In this document: positions 5,940-13,123 of the stretch, in pieces
Layout: the number at the start of each line of letters is the position of its first letter
How positions within the stretch are numbered: the first letter of the stretch is position 1
NCBI GenBank assembly: GCA_002307245.1
Contig: DBTW01000006.1
Span: 7,812-23,674, forward strand
Direction of reading: 5' to 3'
DNA: 15,863 nucleotides
From: Spirochaetaceae bacterium UBA1306
GTDB taxonomy: Bacteria > Spirochaetota > Spirochaetia > Treponematales > Rectinemataceae
Notes under the pieces: model-generated
The model's input: only the letters and a program-made list of their open reading frames with translations
Database searches by the model: none
What the model was told of the DNA's origin: nothing
Made by a program: the position numbers and the translations under genes

Positions 5940-7235
5940 ATGAACATCGATTACCAGCATCCGCGCGATCAGATCGCCGAGATCATGGACCGGATATACC
6001 GCTACGGCATGACGACCACCTCGGGAGGCAATCTCTCCATCCGCGACGAGGTCGGCGACATCTGGATCACGCCGGGCGGCACGGACAAGGGCGTCATGCG
6101 CCCCTCCGACGTCGTCCGCCTCCACGACGGCAAGGCCGTGGACACTGTGCTGAGGCCCTCGAGCGAGCATCCCTTCCACCGCGCCGTCTACGAGGCCAGG
6201 CCCGACGTGGGCGCCGTCCTCCACGCGCACTCGCCCGCCCTCGTGGCCTTCAGCGTCGCCGGCAAGGCTCCCGACACGAAGGTCCTGCCCCAGGCCTTCG
6301 ACGCCTGCGGCAAGGTGGGCTTCGCGCCCTACGCTGTGCCCGGCAGCGAGAAGCTGGGGCGGGCGATCGCGGCGAAATTCGCCGAGGGCTGCGACGTGGT
6401 CGTCCTGGAGAACCACGGCGTCGTGGCCGTGGGCTCGACCCTGCTCGAGGCCTTCCAGCGCTTCGAGACCCTCGAGTTCTGCGCGCGCACCATCTTGAAC
6501 GCCGCCATGCTGGGCGGGGCCCGCAGCCTCCCGGACGAGATGCTCGCCCTGCGCCGCAAGGGCTGGAAGGGGCTCGCCGACACCTTCGCGCCCTCGGTCC
6601 GGGGCTCCCGGGAGCGGGAGCTGCGGAAGGCCCTGGTCGAGTTCGTGCATCGCGCCTACGATCGGCGCCTGATGACCAGCACCGAGGGCTCCTTCTCCGC
6701 GAGGCTGGGCAACGATTCCTTCCTCATCACCCCCTACGGGGTCGACCGCCGGGCCGTCGACCTCGGGGACATAGCGCTCGTCGACGGCGGGCGCCGCGAG
6801 ATCGGCAGCTCGCCCTCGCGCTCCTCCAGCCTGCATCGGCTCATCTACGCCGACCACCCGGAGACCGGGGCCATCGTCTCGGCCCAGTGCCCCTACGTCA
6901 CCGCCTTCATCGTCTCGGGCACGGCCCTCGACTCCCGCACCATACCGGAGTCCTACATCAACCTCCGCGACATGCCCGTGGTGCCCTACGGCGCCCAGTT
7001 CGAGGACGAGGGGGCAATCAGCGCGGCCATCACCGCCCGCAACCCGGTCATAATCCTCGAAAGCGACGCCGTGCTCGCCACCGGGCGCACGATCCTCGAG
7101 GCCTACGATCGGCTCGAGGTGGCGGAGGCGACGGCCAATTCCCTGCTGGCTGCGAGGAGGCTCGGCGAATTCCGGCGGATCGACGACGCCGCGGTGGCGG
7201 AGATCGAGGAGGCCTTCAAGGTTCCGAGGAAATGA
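5940..7235 (+). CDS. Tandem class II aldolase/adducin-family protein, second domain degenerate
   Basis: The protein has 431 residues and two head-to-tail class II aldolase domains (about 5-210 and 225-425); a typical family member has about 210-230. The first domain looks active: SGGNLS (28-33) for phosphate, Glu76 in PSSEHPFH, the zinc ligands His95 and His97 in VLHAHSP, and His159 in LENHGVV. Class II aldolases cleave or dehydrate sugar phosphates such as fuculose-1-P, ribulose-5-P or methylthioribulose-1-P. In the second domain the matching residues are Ser295, Ser314, Gln316 and Asp376, so zinc binding and catalysis are almost surely lost there. Its fold signature remains (STEGSFSAR, LITPYGVD). 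It follows the homocysteine operon, so a methionine-salvage substrate is conceivable but unproven. Its 3' end overlaps the convergent diguanylate cyclase gene by 20 bases. Confidence 0.9.
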   Translation: MNIDYQHPRDQIAEIMDRIYRYGMTTTSGGNLSIRDEVGDIWITPGGTDKGVMRPSDVVRLHDGKAVDTVLRPSSEHPFHRAVYEARPDVGAVLHAHSPALVAFSVAGKAPDTKVLPQAFDACGKVGFAPYAVPGSEKLGRAIAAKFAEGCDVVVLENHGVVAVGSTLLEAFQRFETLEFCARTILNAAMLGGARSLPDEMLALRRKGWKGLADTFAPSVRGSRERELRKALVEFVHRAYDRRLMTSTEGSFSARLGNDSFLITPYGVDRRAVDLGDIALVDGGRREIGSSPSRSSSLHRLIYADHPETGAIVSAQCPYVTAFIVSGTALDSRTIPESYINLRDMPVVPYGAQFEDEGAISAAITARNPVIILESDAVLATGRTILEAYDRLEVAEATANSLLAARRLGEFRRIDDAAVAEIEEAFKVPRK

Positions 7236-8448
7236 GGCCTCCCGGGCCCGCGATGCTGTTCTTGCCCGCCTTCTTCACTTCGTACATCGCCGAATCGGCC
7301 GCGGCTATGAGCTCGTCGAGCCCGCAGCTCCCGCCCGGGGCCGCGGCCATGCCGATGGACAAGGTAAGGCCCGACTCGAGGCCCAGTTCCTCCCCGAGGC
7401 CCTTGGCGAGGGCCTGGATCCTCTTGGCGAGCGTCACCGCGTTCTCGGCAGGGGTGTAGGGGAGGGCGACCAGGAATTCGTCCCCGCCGAGCCTCGAAGG
7501 TATGTCGACGGTCCGGCAGCATTGCAGGATGATCTTGCCGATGCCCGCTATCACCGCGTCGCCTACGGCGTGGCCGTAGCGGTCGTTGATGGCCTTGAAG
7601 CTGTCGATGTCCATGAGGAGGGCGGAGAAGGCCGCGCCGTAGCGCTCCTGCCGCGAGCACTCGGCCTCTACCCTGGCGGCCATGGCCCTGCGGTTGTACA
7701 GCCCGGTGAGGGGGTCGCGCTCGGAGAGCTCGACGAGCCGCGCCTTCGCCCCGGCCGACTCGGCCGCCAGGCAGCAACCGCTGAGGGCGGTCCGGACGAG
7801 GCTCGCGAGCCTGTCCTCGAGCCCCGCTTCCCTGAAGATGCGAGCTTCCGCCTCCTCGACTTCGGCGCGCACGAGGCCCCCGGCCAGGGGGCAGTCGAAG
7901 GAGAGGCCCCCGGCGGCGGGGAGTACGTCCCCCTCGGCCACGACGCCGAGCCCCTCGATGCCGAGGCCGCTCGGCTCGCCCAGGAAGCCCCGCAGGGCCG
8001 CCAGGGCGCTGTCGGCGGAATCGGCGCCGATGAGGGATCCAAGGTAGGCCGACAGGGCGTCGGTGGCTTTGGACGCGATCGACTCGGCCACCGCCCCGAG
8101 GACGGCGCCCTTGAGCTCCACGGCCTCCCAGGGCTTGCGCAGGAAGCGGTAGACAGAGCCCCTGTTTATGGCGCCGATCGCGGCCTCCATGTCGACGAAG
8201 CCCGTGAGGAGGATCCTCGTCGCGCCGGGGCAGGCATCGCGGCAGCGCTCGAGGAGCTCGATCCCGTCCATGCCGGGCATGCGATAGTCCGAGACGATCA
8301 CCGCGGGCGGCGCCGCGGCGAAGGCCTCCAGGGCGGCCTTCGCGTCGGGGAAGCAACGGAGCTCCACGGGGTCGCCGTGGAAGAGCCTCGCCACGGACGA
8401 GAGGATATTGGGCTCGTCGTCGACGAAGAAGAGCGATGGTCGGAACAT
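7216..8448 (-). CDS. Response regulator with GGDEF output (diguanylate cyclase)
   Basis: The protein has 410 residues. An N-terminal receiver domain (1-125) has the acidic pair Asp10/Asp11, phospho-acceptor Asp54 (VSDYRMPGMDG), Thr82 and Lys105 in RFLRKPW, a receiver type common in cyclic-di-GMP signalling proteins. The middle (about 130-235) matches nothing I recognise; it could be a divergent GAF-like domain. The C-terminus (238-400) is a complete GGDEF domain: DPLTGLYNRR, LLMDIDSFKAINDRYGHAVGD and RLGGDEF. An inhibitory I-site RTVD (312-315) sits exactly five residues before GGDEF. It should therefore be an active, product-inhibited diguanylate cyclase controlled by phosphorylation. The ATG at 8448 has no Shine-Dalgarno but lies just below a promoter-like sequence. 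No partner histidine kinase is adjacent on this strand. Confidence 0.95.
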   Translation of the reverse strand: MFRPSLFFVDDEPNILSSVARLFHGDPVELRCFPDAKAALEAFAAAPPAVIVSDYRMPGMDGIELLERCRDACPGATRILLTGFVDMEAAIGAINRGSVYRFLRKPWEAVELKGAVLGAVAESIASKATDALSAYLGSLIGADSADSALAALRGFLGEPSGLGIEGLGVVAEGDVLPAAGGLSFDCPLAGGLVRAEVEEAEARIFREAGLEDRLASLVRTALSGCCLAAESAGAKARLVELSERDPLTGLYNRRAMAARVEAECSRQERYGAAFSALLMDIDSFKAINDRYGHAVGDAVIAGIGKIILQCCRTVDIPSRLGGDEFLVALPYTPAENAVTLAKRIQALAKGLGEELGLESGLTLSIGMAAAPGGSCGLDELIAAADSAMYEVKKAGKNSIAGPGGLISSEP

Positions 8449-8458
8449 CGTGGGGTTA

Positions 8459-8487
8459 AGGCTAACGGATGGCGGTCCTGCTTTCCA
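8459..8487 (-). promoter_or_regulatory. Predicted promoter of the receiver-GGDEF gene
   Basis: Minus strand: TGGAAA (8487-8482), a 17-base spacer and TAGCCT (8464-8459), ending ten bases before the ATG at 8448. The expected leader is only a few bases and has no purine-rich ribosome site. Confidence 0.4.
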
Positions 8488-8497
8488 TGCCGTGGGA

Positions 8498-8527
8498 TTG
8501 AATATCCCGCTCGCCCTGGTCTAGGAT
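8498..8527 (+). promoter_or_regulatory. Predicted promoter of the ABC exporter operon
   Basis: TTGAAT (8498-8503), an 18-base spacer and TAGGAT (8522-8527). Transcription would start near 8534, leaving a leader of about 47 bases that includes a strong hairpin before the ribosome site. It is divergent from, and adjacent to, the promoter of the receiver-GGDEF gene. Confidence 0.5.
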
Positions 8528-8543
8528 CAGCGTCCGTCGACCC

Positions 8544-8565
8544 CGGGCGCCATGCCCGGCGCCCG
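8544..8565 (+). promoter_or_regulatory. Leader hairpin just upstream of the ribosome-binding site of the ABC operon
   Basis: CGGGCGCC (8544-8551) and GGCGCCCG (8558-8565) form a perfect 8-bp GC stem with a 6-base ATGCCC loop. AGGAG (8569-8573) follows three bases later, then five T residues, then the ATG at 8581. The structure could stabilise the 5' end or limit ribosome access. The T-run is too far from the stem for a standard terminator. Confidence 0.55.
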
Positions 8566-8580
8566 AACAGGAGTTTTTCC

Positions 8581-10344
8581 ATGCGGCCCTGGCTTCGCGC
8601 CCACTTGAAGCGCTATCGCCTTCCCTACCTGACCGGCATCGCCCTTACCTTCGTCGTCTCGGGCCTCAATCTCGTCAGTCCCCTCATCTCGGGGACCATC
8701 GTCGACCGGGTCATCGTCGGTGGCGAGAAGGGCCTCCTCTGGGGTCTCCTCGGGCTCATGATCGGCGCTATCGTGGCCAAGTCCCTGATACGCTACGGCT
8801 ACCAGATGCTCTTCGAGCACGTCTCGCAGGACACTATCAGGGCCTGCCGGGAGGAACTCTTCGCCAAGCTCCAGCGGATGGACTTCGGCTACTACGACAG
8901 GACCAAGACGGGCGACCTCATGGCCCACATGACGGGCGACATCGACGCCATCCGCCACTTCATCGCCTGGGTGGTCTACCAGTGCCTTGAGAACGGCGTC
9001 GTCTTCCTCGCGGCGGTCGCGGCGCTGTTCTTCGTGAACTGGAAGCTCACCCTCGTCATGCTCGCGGTCACGCCCTTCATCGCCCGCTCCACCATCGGCC
9101 TCTCCAAGGAGGTGAAGCCCACCTTCTCCGCGATCAGGGAGCAGTTCTCGCGCCTCAACTCGGTCGTCCAGGAGAACATCGCCGGCAACCGAGTCGTGCG
9201 CGCCTTGGCGCGCGAGGACTACGAGATCGGGAAATTCCAGGCCGAGAACGAGGCCTTCAGGCAGCGCAACGTCGAGTCCGCCGCCGTGTGGGCCAAGTAC
9301 ATCCCTCCCATCGAGTTCTTCTCGGGGCTCCTCCCTGTCATGCTGATCCTCGCCGGCGGCGTGATGATCATCCGCGGCGAGCTCACGATCGGCCAGCTCG
9401 TCACCTTCAACGGCCTCGTGTGGGCCATCAACCAGCCGCTGCGCATGGCCGGCTGGCTCGTGAACGACATCCAGCGCTACGGGGCCGCCAGCGATCGCCT
9501 GGACCGGCTCTACCGCCTCGAGAGCGTCCTCGATGAGCGCCCGGGGGCCGTCAGTCCGGCCGCCGTGAAGGGCCGCGTCGAGTTCCGCCACGTCTCCTTC
9601 TCCTACGGCGACGAGCGGGTCCTCGAGGACCTGAGCTTCGTGGCCGAGAGCGGCCAGACCATCGGCATCCTCGGGCCGACGGGCTCGGGCAAGTCGAGCA
9701 TCGGCCGCCTCCTCTGCCGCTTCTACGACCGCACGAGCGGCGAGATCCTCCTCGACGGCGTCGACGTCCGGGACTACGACCTCGACTGCCTGCGGGCCCA
9801 GGTCGGGGTGACCATGCAGGATGTCTTCCTCTTCTCGGACACGATCGAGGGCAACATGGCCTTCGGGCGGCCCGAGGCCTCGCTCGAGGAGGTCTTGCGC
9901 GCCTCCGAGCTCGCCAACGCCCACGAATTCGCGAAGGAGCTCCCCGAGGGCTACGACACCATCATCGGCGAGCGCGGGGTCGGTCTCTCGGGCGGCCAGC
10001 GGCAGCGCGTGGCCCTGGCCAGGCTCCTCCTCAAGGCTCCTCCCGTGATGATCCTCGACGACACGACGAGCGCGGTCGACATCGAGACCGAGGAGCGGAT
10101 CCAGGAGTCGATCAAGGCCCTGCGGGGGCGGCATACGATGTTCATCATCGCGCACCGCCTCTCGTCCATCATGCACGCCGACCAGATCCTCGTGATCAAG
10201 GGCGGGCGCATCGTCGAGCGCGGGACGCACGAGGAGCTCCGGCGCCTCGGCGGGTACTACGAAGACGTGTTCCGCCACCAGACCGGGGCGGGGGCCCTCG
10301 CCCCGTCCGAGCCCGCGCGCGCGGAGGGGGCGGCCCGTGGCTAG
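8581..10344 (+). CDS. Heterodimeric ABC exporter subunit 1 (degenerate catalytic site)
   Basis: This half-transporter has 587 residues: an N-terminal six-helix exporter domain (about 1-320) and a C-terminal ATPase domain (about 340-575). ATPase motifs are Walker A GPTGSGKSS (365-373), Q-loop Gln413, signature LSGGQ (469-473), Walker B VMILDD (489-494) and H-loop His525. The Walker B catalytic glutamate is replaced by Asp494 (LDDTTSAVD), as in TM287 of the TM287/288 exporter family. Paired with the next gene it would form one active and one degenerate ATP site. Substrates of such exporters include drugs, lipids and peptides; nothing here identifies one. The frame stays open far upstream, but the start is set at the ATG at 8581, because AGGAG lies seven bases before it and the upstream region is the divergent cyclase gene. 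The C-terminal tail is Ala/Gly/Pro-rich. Confidence 0.95.
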   Translation: MRPWLRAHLKRYRLPYLTGIALTFVVSGLNLVSPLISGTIVDRVIVGGEKGLLWGLLGLMIGAIVAKSLIRYGYQMLFEHVSQDTIRACREELFAKLQRMDFGYYDRTKTGDLMAHMTGDIDAIRHFIAWVVYQCLENGVVFLAAVAALFFVNWKLTLVMLAVTPFIARSTIGLSKEVKPTFSAIREQFSRLNSVVQENIAGNRVVRALAREDYEIGKFQAENEAFRQRNVESAAVWAKYIPPIEFFSGLLPVMLILAGGVMIIRGELTIGQLVTFNGLVWAINQPLRMAGWLVNDIQRYGAASDRLDRLYRLESVLDERPGAVSPAAVKGRVEFRHVSFSYGDERVLEDLSFVAESGQTIGILGPTGSGKSSIGRLLCRFYDRTSGEILLDGVDVRDYDLDCLRAQVGVTMQDVFLFSDTIEGNMAFGRPEASLEEVLRASELANAHEFAKELPEGYDTIIGERGVGLSGGQRQRVALARLLLKAPPVMILDDTTSAVDIETEERIQESIKALRGRHTMFIIAHRLSSIMHADQILVIKGGRIVERGTHEELRRLGGYYEDVFRHQTGAGALAPSEPARAEGAARG

Positions 10345-12106
10345 GAACAAGTACGACATCGACGAGGACCTGTCGCAGGAATTCGACGCGAAGTCGGTCA
10401 GGCGGATGCTCGGCTACCTCGCCCCCCATCGCCGGCGGGTGGCCGTCGCCGTGCTCCTCATGATCGTCGCCTCCCTCGTGTCCCTCCTCGGGCCCTACCT
10501 GTTCAAGGTGGCGATCGACGACTGCATCCCGCGCAAGGACGTCCGCCTCCTCGCGGTCCTGGCCGCCGTCCTGGTCGCGGCCCAGGCGGTCAACGCGCTC
10601 TGCCTCAAGATCCGCATCAAGGTGATGAACGACATCGGCCAGGGCGTCGTCTACGAGATCCGCACGGACATCTTCGAGCGCCTGCAGAAGCTGCCGTTCA
10701 GCTACTTCGACTCCCGGCCCCACGGCAAGATCCTCATCCGCGTCGTCAACTACGTGAACTCCCTCTCCGACCTGCTCTCCAACGGCATCATCAACCTCGT
10801 CACGGACCTCTTCAGCCTCGTCTTCACCATCGCCTTCATGCTGGTCATCGACGTCCGACTGACCCTCATCTGCATGGCCGGCCTGCCCGTCCTCGCGGCG
10901 GCCGTGCTCTCGCTCAAGAAGCGGCAGCGCCTGGCCTGGCAGGACATGAGCCGGAAGCAATCGAACCTCAACGCCTACCTGCACGAGGCCCTCTCCGGCG
11001 CGAAGATCACCCAGTCCTTCGCGAGGGCCGACGAGAACCAGCGCATCTTCTCGCGCCTGGGCGGCATGTGGCGCGATTCCTGGCTCAAGGCCGTGGCCAA
11101 TCTCTTCCTCATCTGGCCCGTGATCGAGATCATCTCCGTGCTGGGCGTCTGCCTGGTCTACGTGAGCGGGATTGTCTGGCTCAAGGGGATTACCGTCGGC
11201 ATCCTCGTGGCCTTCATAGGCTACGTCTGGCGCTTCTGGACGCCCATCCAGACCATCGGCAACTTCTACAGCTCCCTCGTGCAGGCGGCCGCCTACCTCG
11301 AGCGCATCTTCGAGACGATAGACGAGCCGGCGGGCATCGAGGACGCGCCCGGGGCCCTGGCCCTGCCGGCGGCCGAGGGCCGGGTCGAGTTCCGGGACGT
11401 GAGCTTCTCCTACGAACCCGGGCGCCCGATCCTGAGGGACCTGAGCTTCGTCGCCGAGCCCGGCTCGAGCACCGCCATCGTCGGGCCCACCGGGGCGGGC
11501 AAGACCACGATCGTGAACCTGCTGTCGCGCTTCTATACGCCCGACTCGGGAAGCATCCTCGTCGACGGCCGCGACATCCAGGGCGTCACGATCGAGTCCC
11601 TGCGCAGGCAGACCGGCGTGATGCTCCAGGACAGCTTCCTCTTCGCCGGCACCATCATGGACAACATCCGCTACGGCCGCCTGGACGCCGGCGACGACGA
11701 GGTGATCCGGGCCTCGAAGGCCGTGCGGGCCCACGAGTTCATAGAGTCCCTGTCGGCCGGCTACGATACGGCCGTGAACGAGCGGGGCATCCGGCTCTCG
11801 ATGGGCCAGCGCCAGCTCATCAGCTTCGCCCGGGCCCTCCTCGCCGACCCCTCCATCCTCATCCTCGACGAGGCGACGAGCTCGGTCGACACGGAGACCG
11901 AGCGGGCAATACAGAAGGGCCTGGGCGAGCTCCTGAAGGGGCGGACCTCCTTCGTGATCGCGCACCGGCTCTCGACCATCCGCAACGCCGACCGCATCCT
12001 CTTCGTCGACCGGGGCCGGATCGTCGAGGCGGGGACGCACGAGGAGCTCACTGCGAAACGGGGGGCCTACTACGGCCTCTACGCCTCGATGCGTTCCTTC
12101 GACTGA
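10337..12106 (+). CDS. Heterodimeric ABC exporter subunit 2 (canonical Walker B, divergent signature)
   Basis: This half-transporter has 589 residues and the same layout as the preceding subunit: a membrane domain (about 20-320) and an ATPase domain (about 350-589). Motifs are Walker A GPTGAGKTT (383-391), signature LSMGQ instead of LSGGQ (487-491), Walker B ILILDEATSSVD with catalytic Glu512, and His543. The altered signature belongs to the same composite site as the Asp494 of subunit 1, so both defects fall in one site. That is the classic asymmetric arrangement of heterodimeric exporters. The start is GTG at 10337, preceded by GGAGGGGG and overlapping the end of subunit 1 by eight bases, so the two are translationally coupled. 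It is the last gene of this operon before a new promoter. Confidence 0.95.
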   Translation: MARNKYDIDEDLSQEFDAKSVRRMLGYLAPHRRRVAVAVLLMIVASLVSLLGPYLFKVAIDDCIPRKDVRLLAVLAAVLVAAQAVNALCLKIRIKVMNDIGQGVVYEIRTDIFERLQKLPFSYFDSRPHGKILIRVVNYVNSLSDLLSNGIINLVTDLFSLVFTIAFMLVIDVRLTLICMAGLPVLAAAVLSLKKRQRLAWQDMSRKQSNLNAYLHEALSGAKITQSFARADENQRIFSRLGGMWRDSWLKAVANLFLIWPVIEIISVLGVCLVYVSGIVWLKGITVGILVAFIGYVWRFWTPIQTIGNFYSSLVQAAAYLERIFETIDEPAGIEDAPGALALPAAEGRVEFRDVSFSYEPGRPILRDLSFVAEPGSSTAIVGPTGAGKTTIVNLLSRFYTPDSGSILVDGRDIQGVTIESLRRQTGVMLQDSFLFAGTIMDNIRYGRLDAGDDEVIRASKAVRAHEFIESLSAGYDTAVNERGIRLSMGQRQLISFARALLADPSILILDEATSSVDTETERAIQKGLGELLKGRTSFVIAHRLSTIRNADRILFVDRGRIVEAGTHEELTAKRGAYYGLYASMRSFD

Positions 12107-12130
12107 CCCTCCAATGGGACCGCGCGCGGC

Positions 12131-12158
12131 TTGACTTCCACGGGCCCTGAGCTAGACT
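12131..12158 (+). promoter_or_regulatory. Predicted promoter of the receiver-PAS gene
   Basis: TTGACT (12131-12136), a 16-base spacer and TAGACT (12153-12158), the best sigma70-like match in the window. The predicted start is near 12165, just before a GC-rich hairpin. Confidence 0.6.
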
Positions 12159-12169
12159 GGGAATTGATG

Positions 12170-12196
12170 CCCGGCCGGGATTCCGCCGGCCGCGGG
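12170..12196 (+). promoter_or_regulatory. Leader hairpin before the ribosome-binding site of the receiver-PAS gene
   Basis: CCCGGCCGG (12170-12178) pairs with CCGGCC and GGG (12186-12196) around a 2-base bulge, with a 7-base loop. AGGAG (12200-12204) follows after three bases and the ATG at 12213 eight bases later. The layout matches the ABC operon leader, including a shared ATGCCCGGC string and a '(N)2CAGGAG' ribosome site. Confidence 0.45.
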
Positions 12197-12212
12197 ATCA
12201 GGAGCCCTTCGC

Positions 12213-13064
12213 ATGGTGGACGTCGGCAACAAGACCCTGCTCTTGGTCGAGGACGAGGCCGTAATAGCCCTATCCGAATCCATGATGCTCAAGCGGAACG
12301 GGTATAGGGTCCACCTCGCCAACTCGGGCAATCAGGCCATCGAGACCGCGAGGACCATCGTCCCGATCGACCTCGTCCTGATGGACATCGACCTGGGCGC
12401 GGGGATGGACGGCTCCCAGGCGGCCGAGAGGATCATCGCCGACGCCAAGCTGCCGGTCCTCTTCCTCTCGAGCCATACCGAGCCCGAGGTCGTGGCGAAG
12501 ACCGAGGGCATCAGCAGCCTGGGCTACGTCCTCAAGAACTCCGGGGAGACCGTGCTCCTCGCCTCGATCCGCATGGCCCTGCGCCTCCACGAGGCGAGGG
12601 TCATGCTGCAGCGGAAGGCCGAGGACCTGGCTGCGGCGAACTTGGCCCTCGGGAAGAGCGAAGCTGAATTCCGCGGCCTGTTCGAGACCGGCCCCGTGGC
12701 CGTCGGCATGCTCGTGAACCGAGCCTTCGCGAAGGTCAACCGAAAGATGCGGGATACCTTCGGCTATTCCGAGGCCGAGATGCTCGGCCGGACGACCCGC
12801 ATACTGTATGAAAGCGACGCGGAGTACGAGCGCGTGGGCCGGGAGCTCTACGCCGAGCTCGGGCGGAGCGGAATCTCGACGATCGAGACGCGGCTGAGGA
12901 CGAAGGACGGCACGGTCCTCGACATCCTCGTCTACGCGCGGCCCCTCGAAGGCGTCAAGGGCAGCTCCGCCGGCGTCGTCGTGACGGCCCTGCTCGACGT
13001 CACGGAGCGCCATCGCCTCGAGGCCGAGCTCCGCGCTTTTAGGGAAGGCCGGCCATCCGCTTAA
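12213..13064 (+). CDS. Receiver-PAS protein without an output kinase domain
   Basis: The protein has 283 residues. The receiver domain (6-125) has Glu13/Asp14, phospho-acceptor Asp58 in LVLMDIDLG, and Lys108 in GYVLKNSG. The stretch FLSSHTEPEVVAKTEG followed by GYVLKNSGETV is a subtype I associate with spirochaete hybrid sensors. A coiled linker (about 120-150) leads to a PAS domain (about 153-270): 'FRGLFETGPVAVGML', 'TFGYSEAEMLGRTTR' and 'LLDVTERHRLEAELR'. In related proteins a HisKA_2 and ATPase pair usually follows; here the protein ends 13 residues after the PAS, with TAA at 13062. No kinase remnant lies between the stop and the convergent gene. It may be a single-domain adaptor or a deletion derivative. 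The cytoplasm is its likely location, since no membrane segment is seen. Confidence 0.93.
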   Translation: MVDVGNKTLLLVEDEAVIALSESMMLKRNGYRVHLANSGNQAIETARTIVPIDLVLMDIDLGAGMDGSQAAERIIADAKLPVLFLSSHTEPEVVAKTEGISSLGYVLKNSGETVLLASIRMALRLHEARVMLQRKAEDLAAANLALGKSEAEFRGLFETGPVAVGMLVNRAFAKVNRKMRDTFGYSEAEMLGRTTRILYESDAEYERVGRELYAELGRSGISTIETRLRTKDGTVLDILVYARPLEGVKGSSAGVVVTALLDVTERHRLEAELRAFREGRPSA

Positions 13065-13123
13065 GCTTCTCCCGGAACTCCCCGGCTTCGGCCTTTAGGT
13101 CTCACATTCCCCCGCGGGCCTGA

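Noticed and set aside
8544..8578. Intrinsic terminator or attenuator before the ABC operon
   Set aside because: The T5 run is eight bases beyond the stem and the AGGAG ribosome site lies between them, so a leader hairpin is the better reading.
7522..8580. In-frame upstream extension of the first ABC subunit
   Set aside because: The extension lies over the receiver-GGDEF gene, has no exporter homology, and the ATG at 8581 has a promoter and AGGAG at proper distances.
8527..10359. Long minus-strand open frame (610 codons) opposite the first ABC subunit
   Set aside because: Same reason: low-complexity acidic/Arg-rich translation, antisense to a well-conserved gene, no start signals.
10196..12040. 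Long minus-strand open frame (614 codons) opposite the second ABC subunit
   Set aside because: Its translation is rich in Asp/Glu/Gly/Arg/His, matches no family, and is the complement of clear ABC-transporter coding sequence. GC-rich codon bias keeps such frames open.
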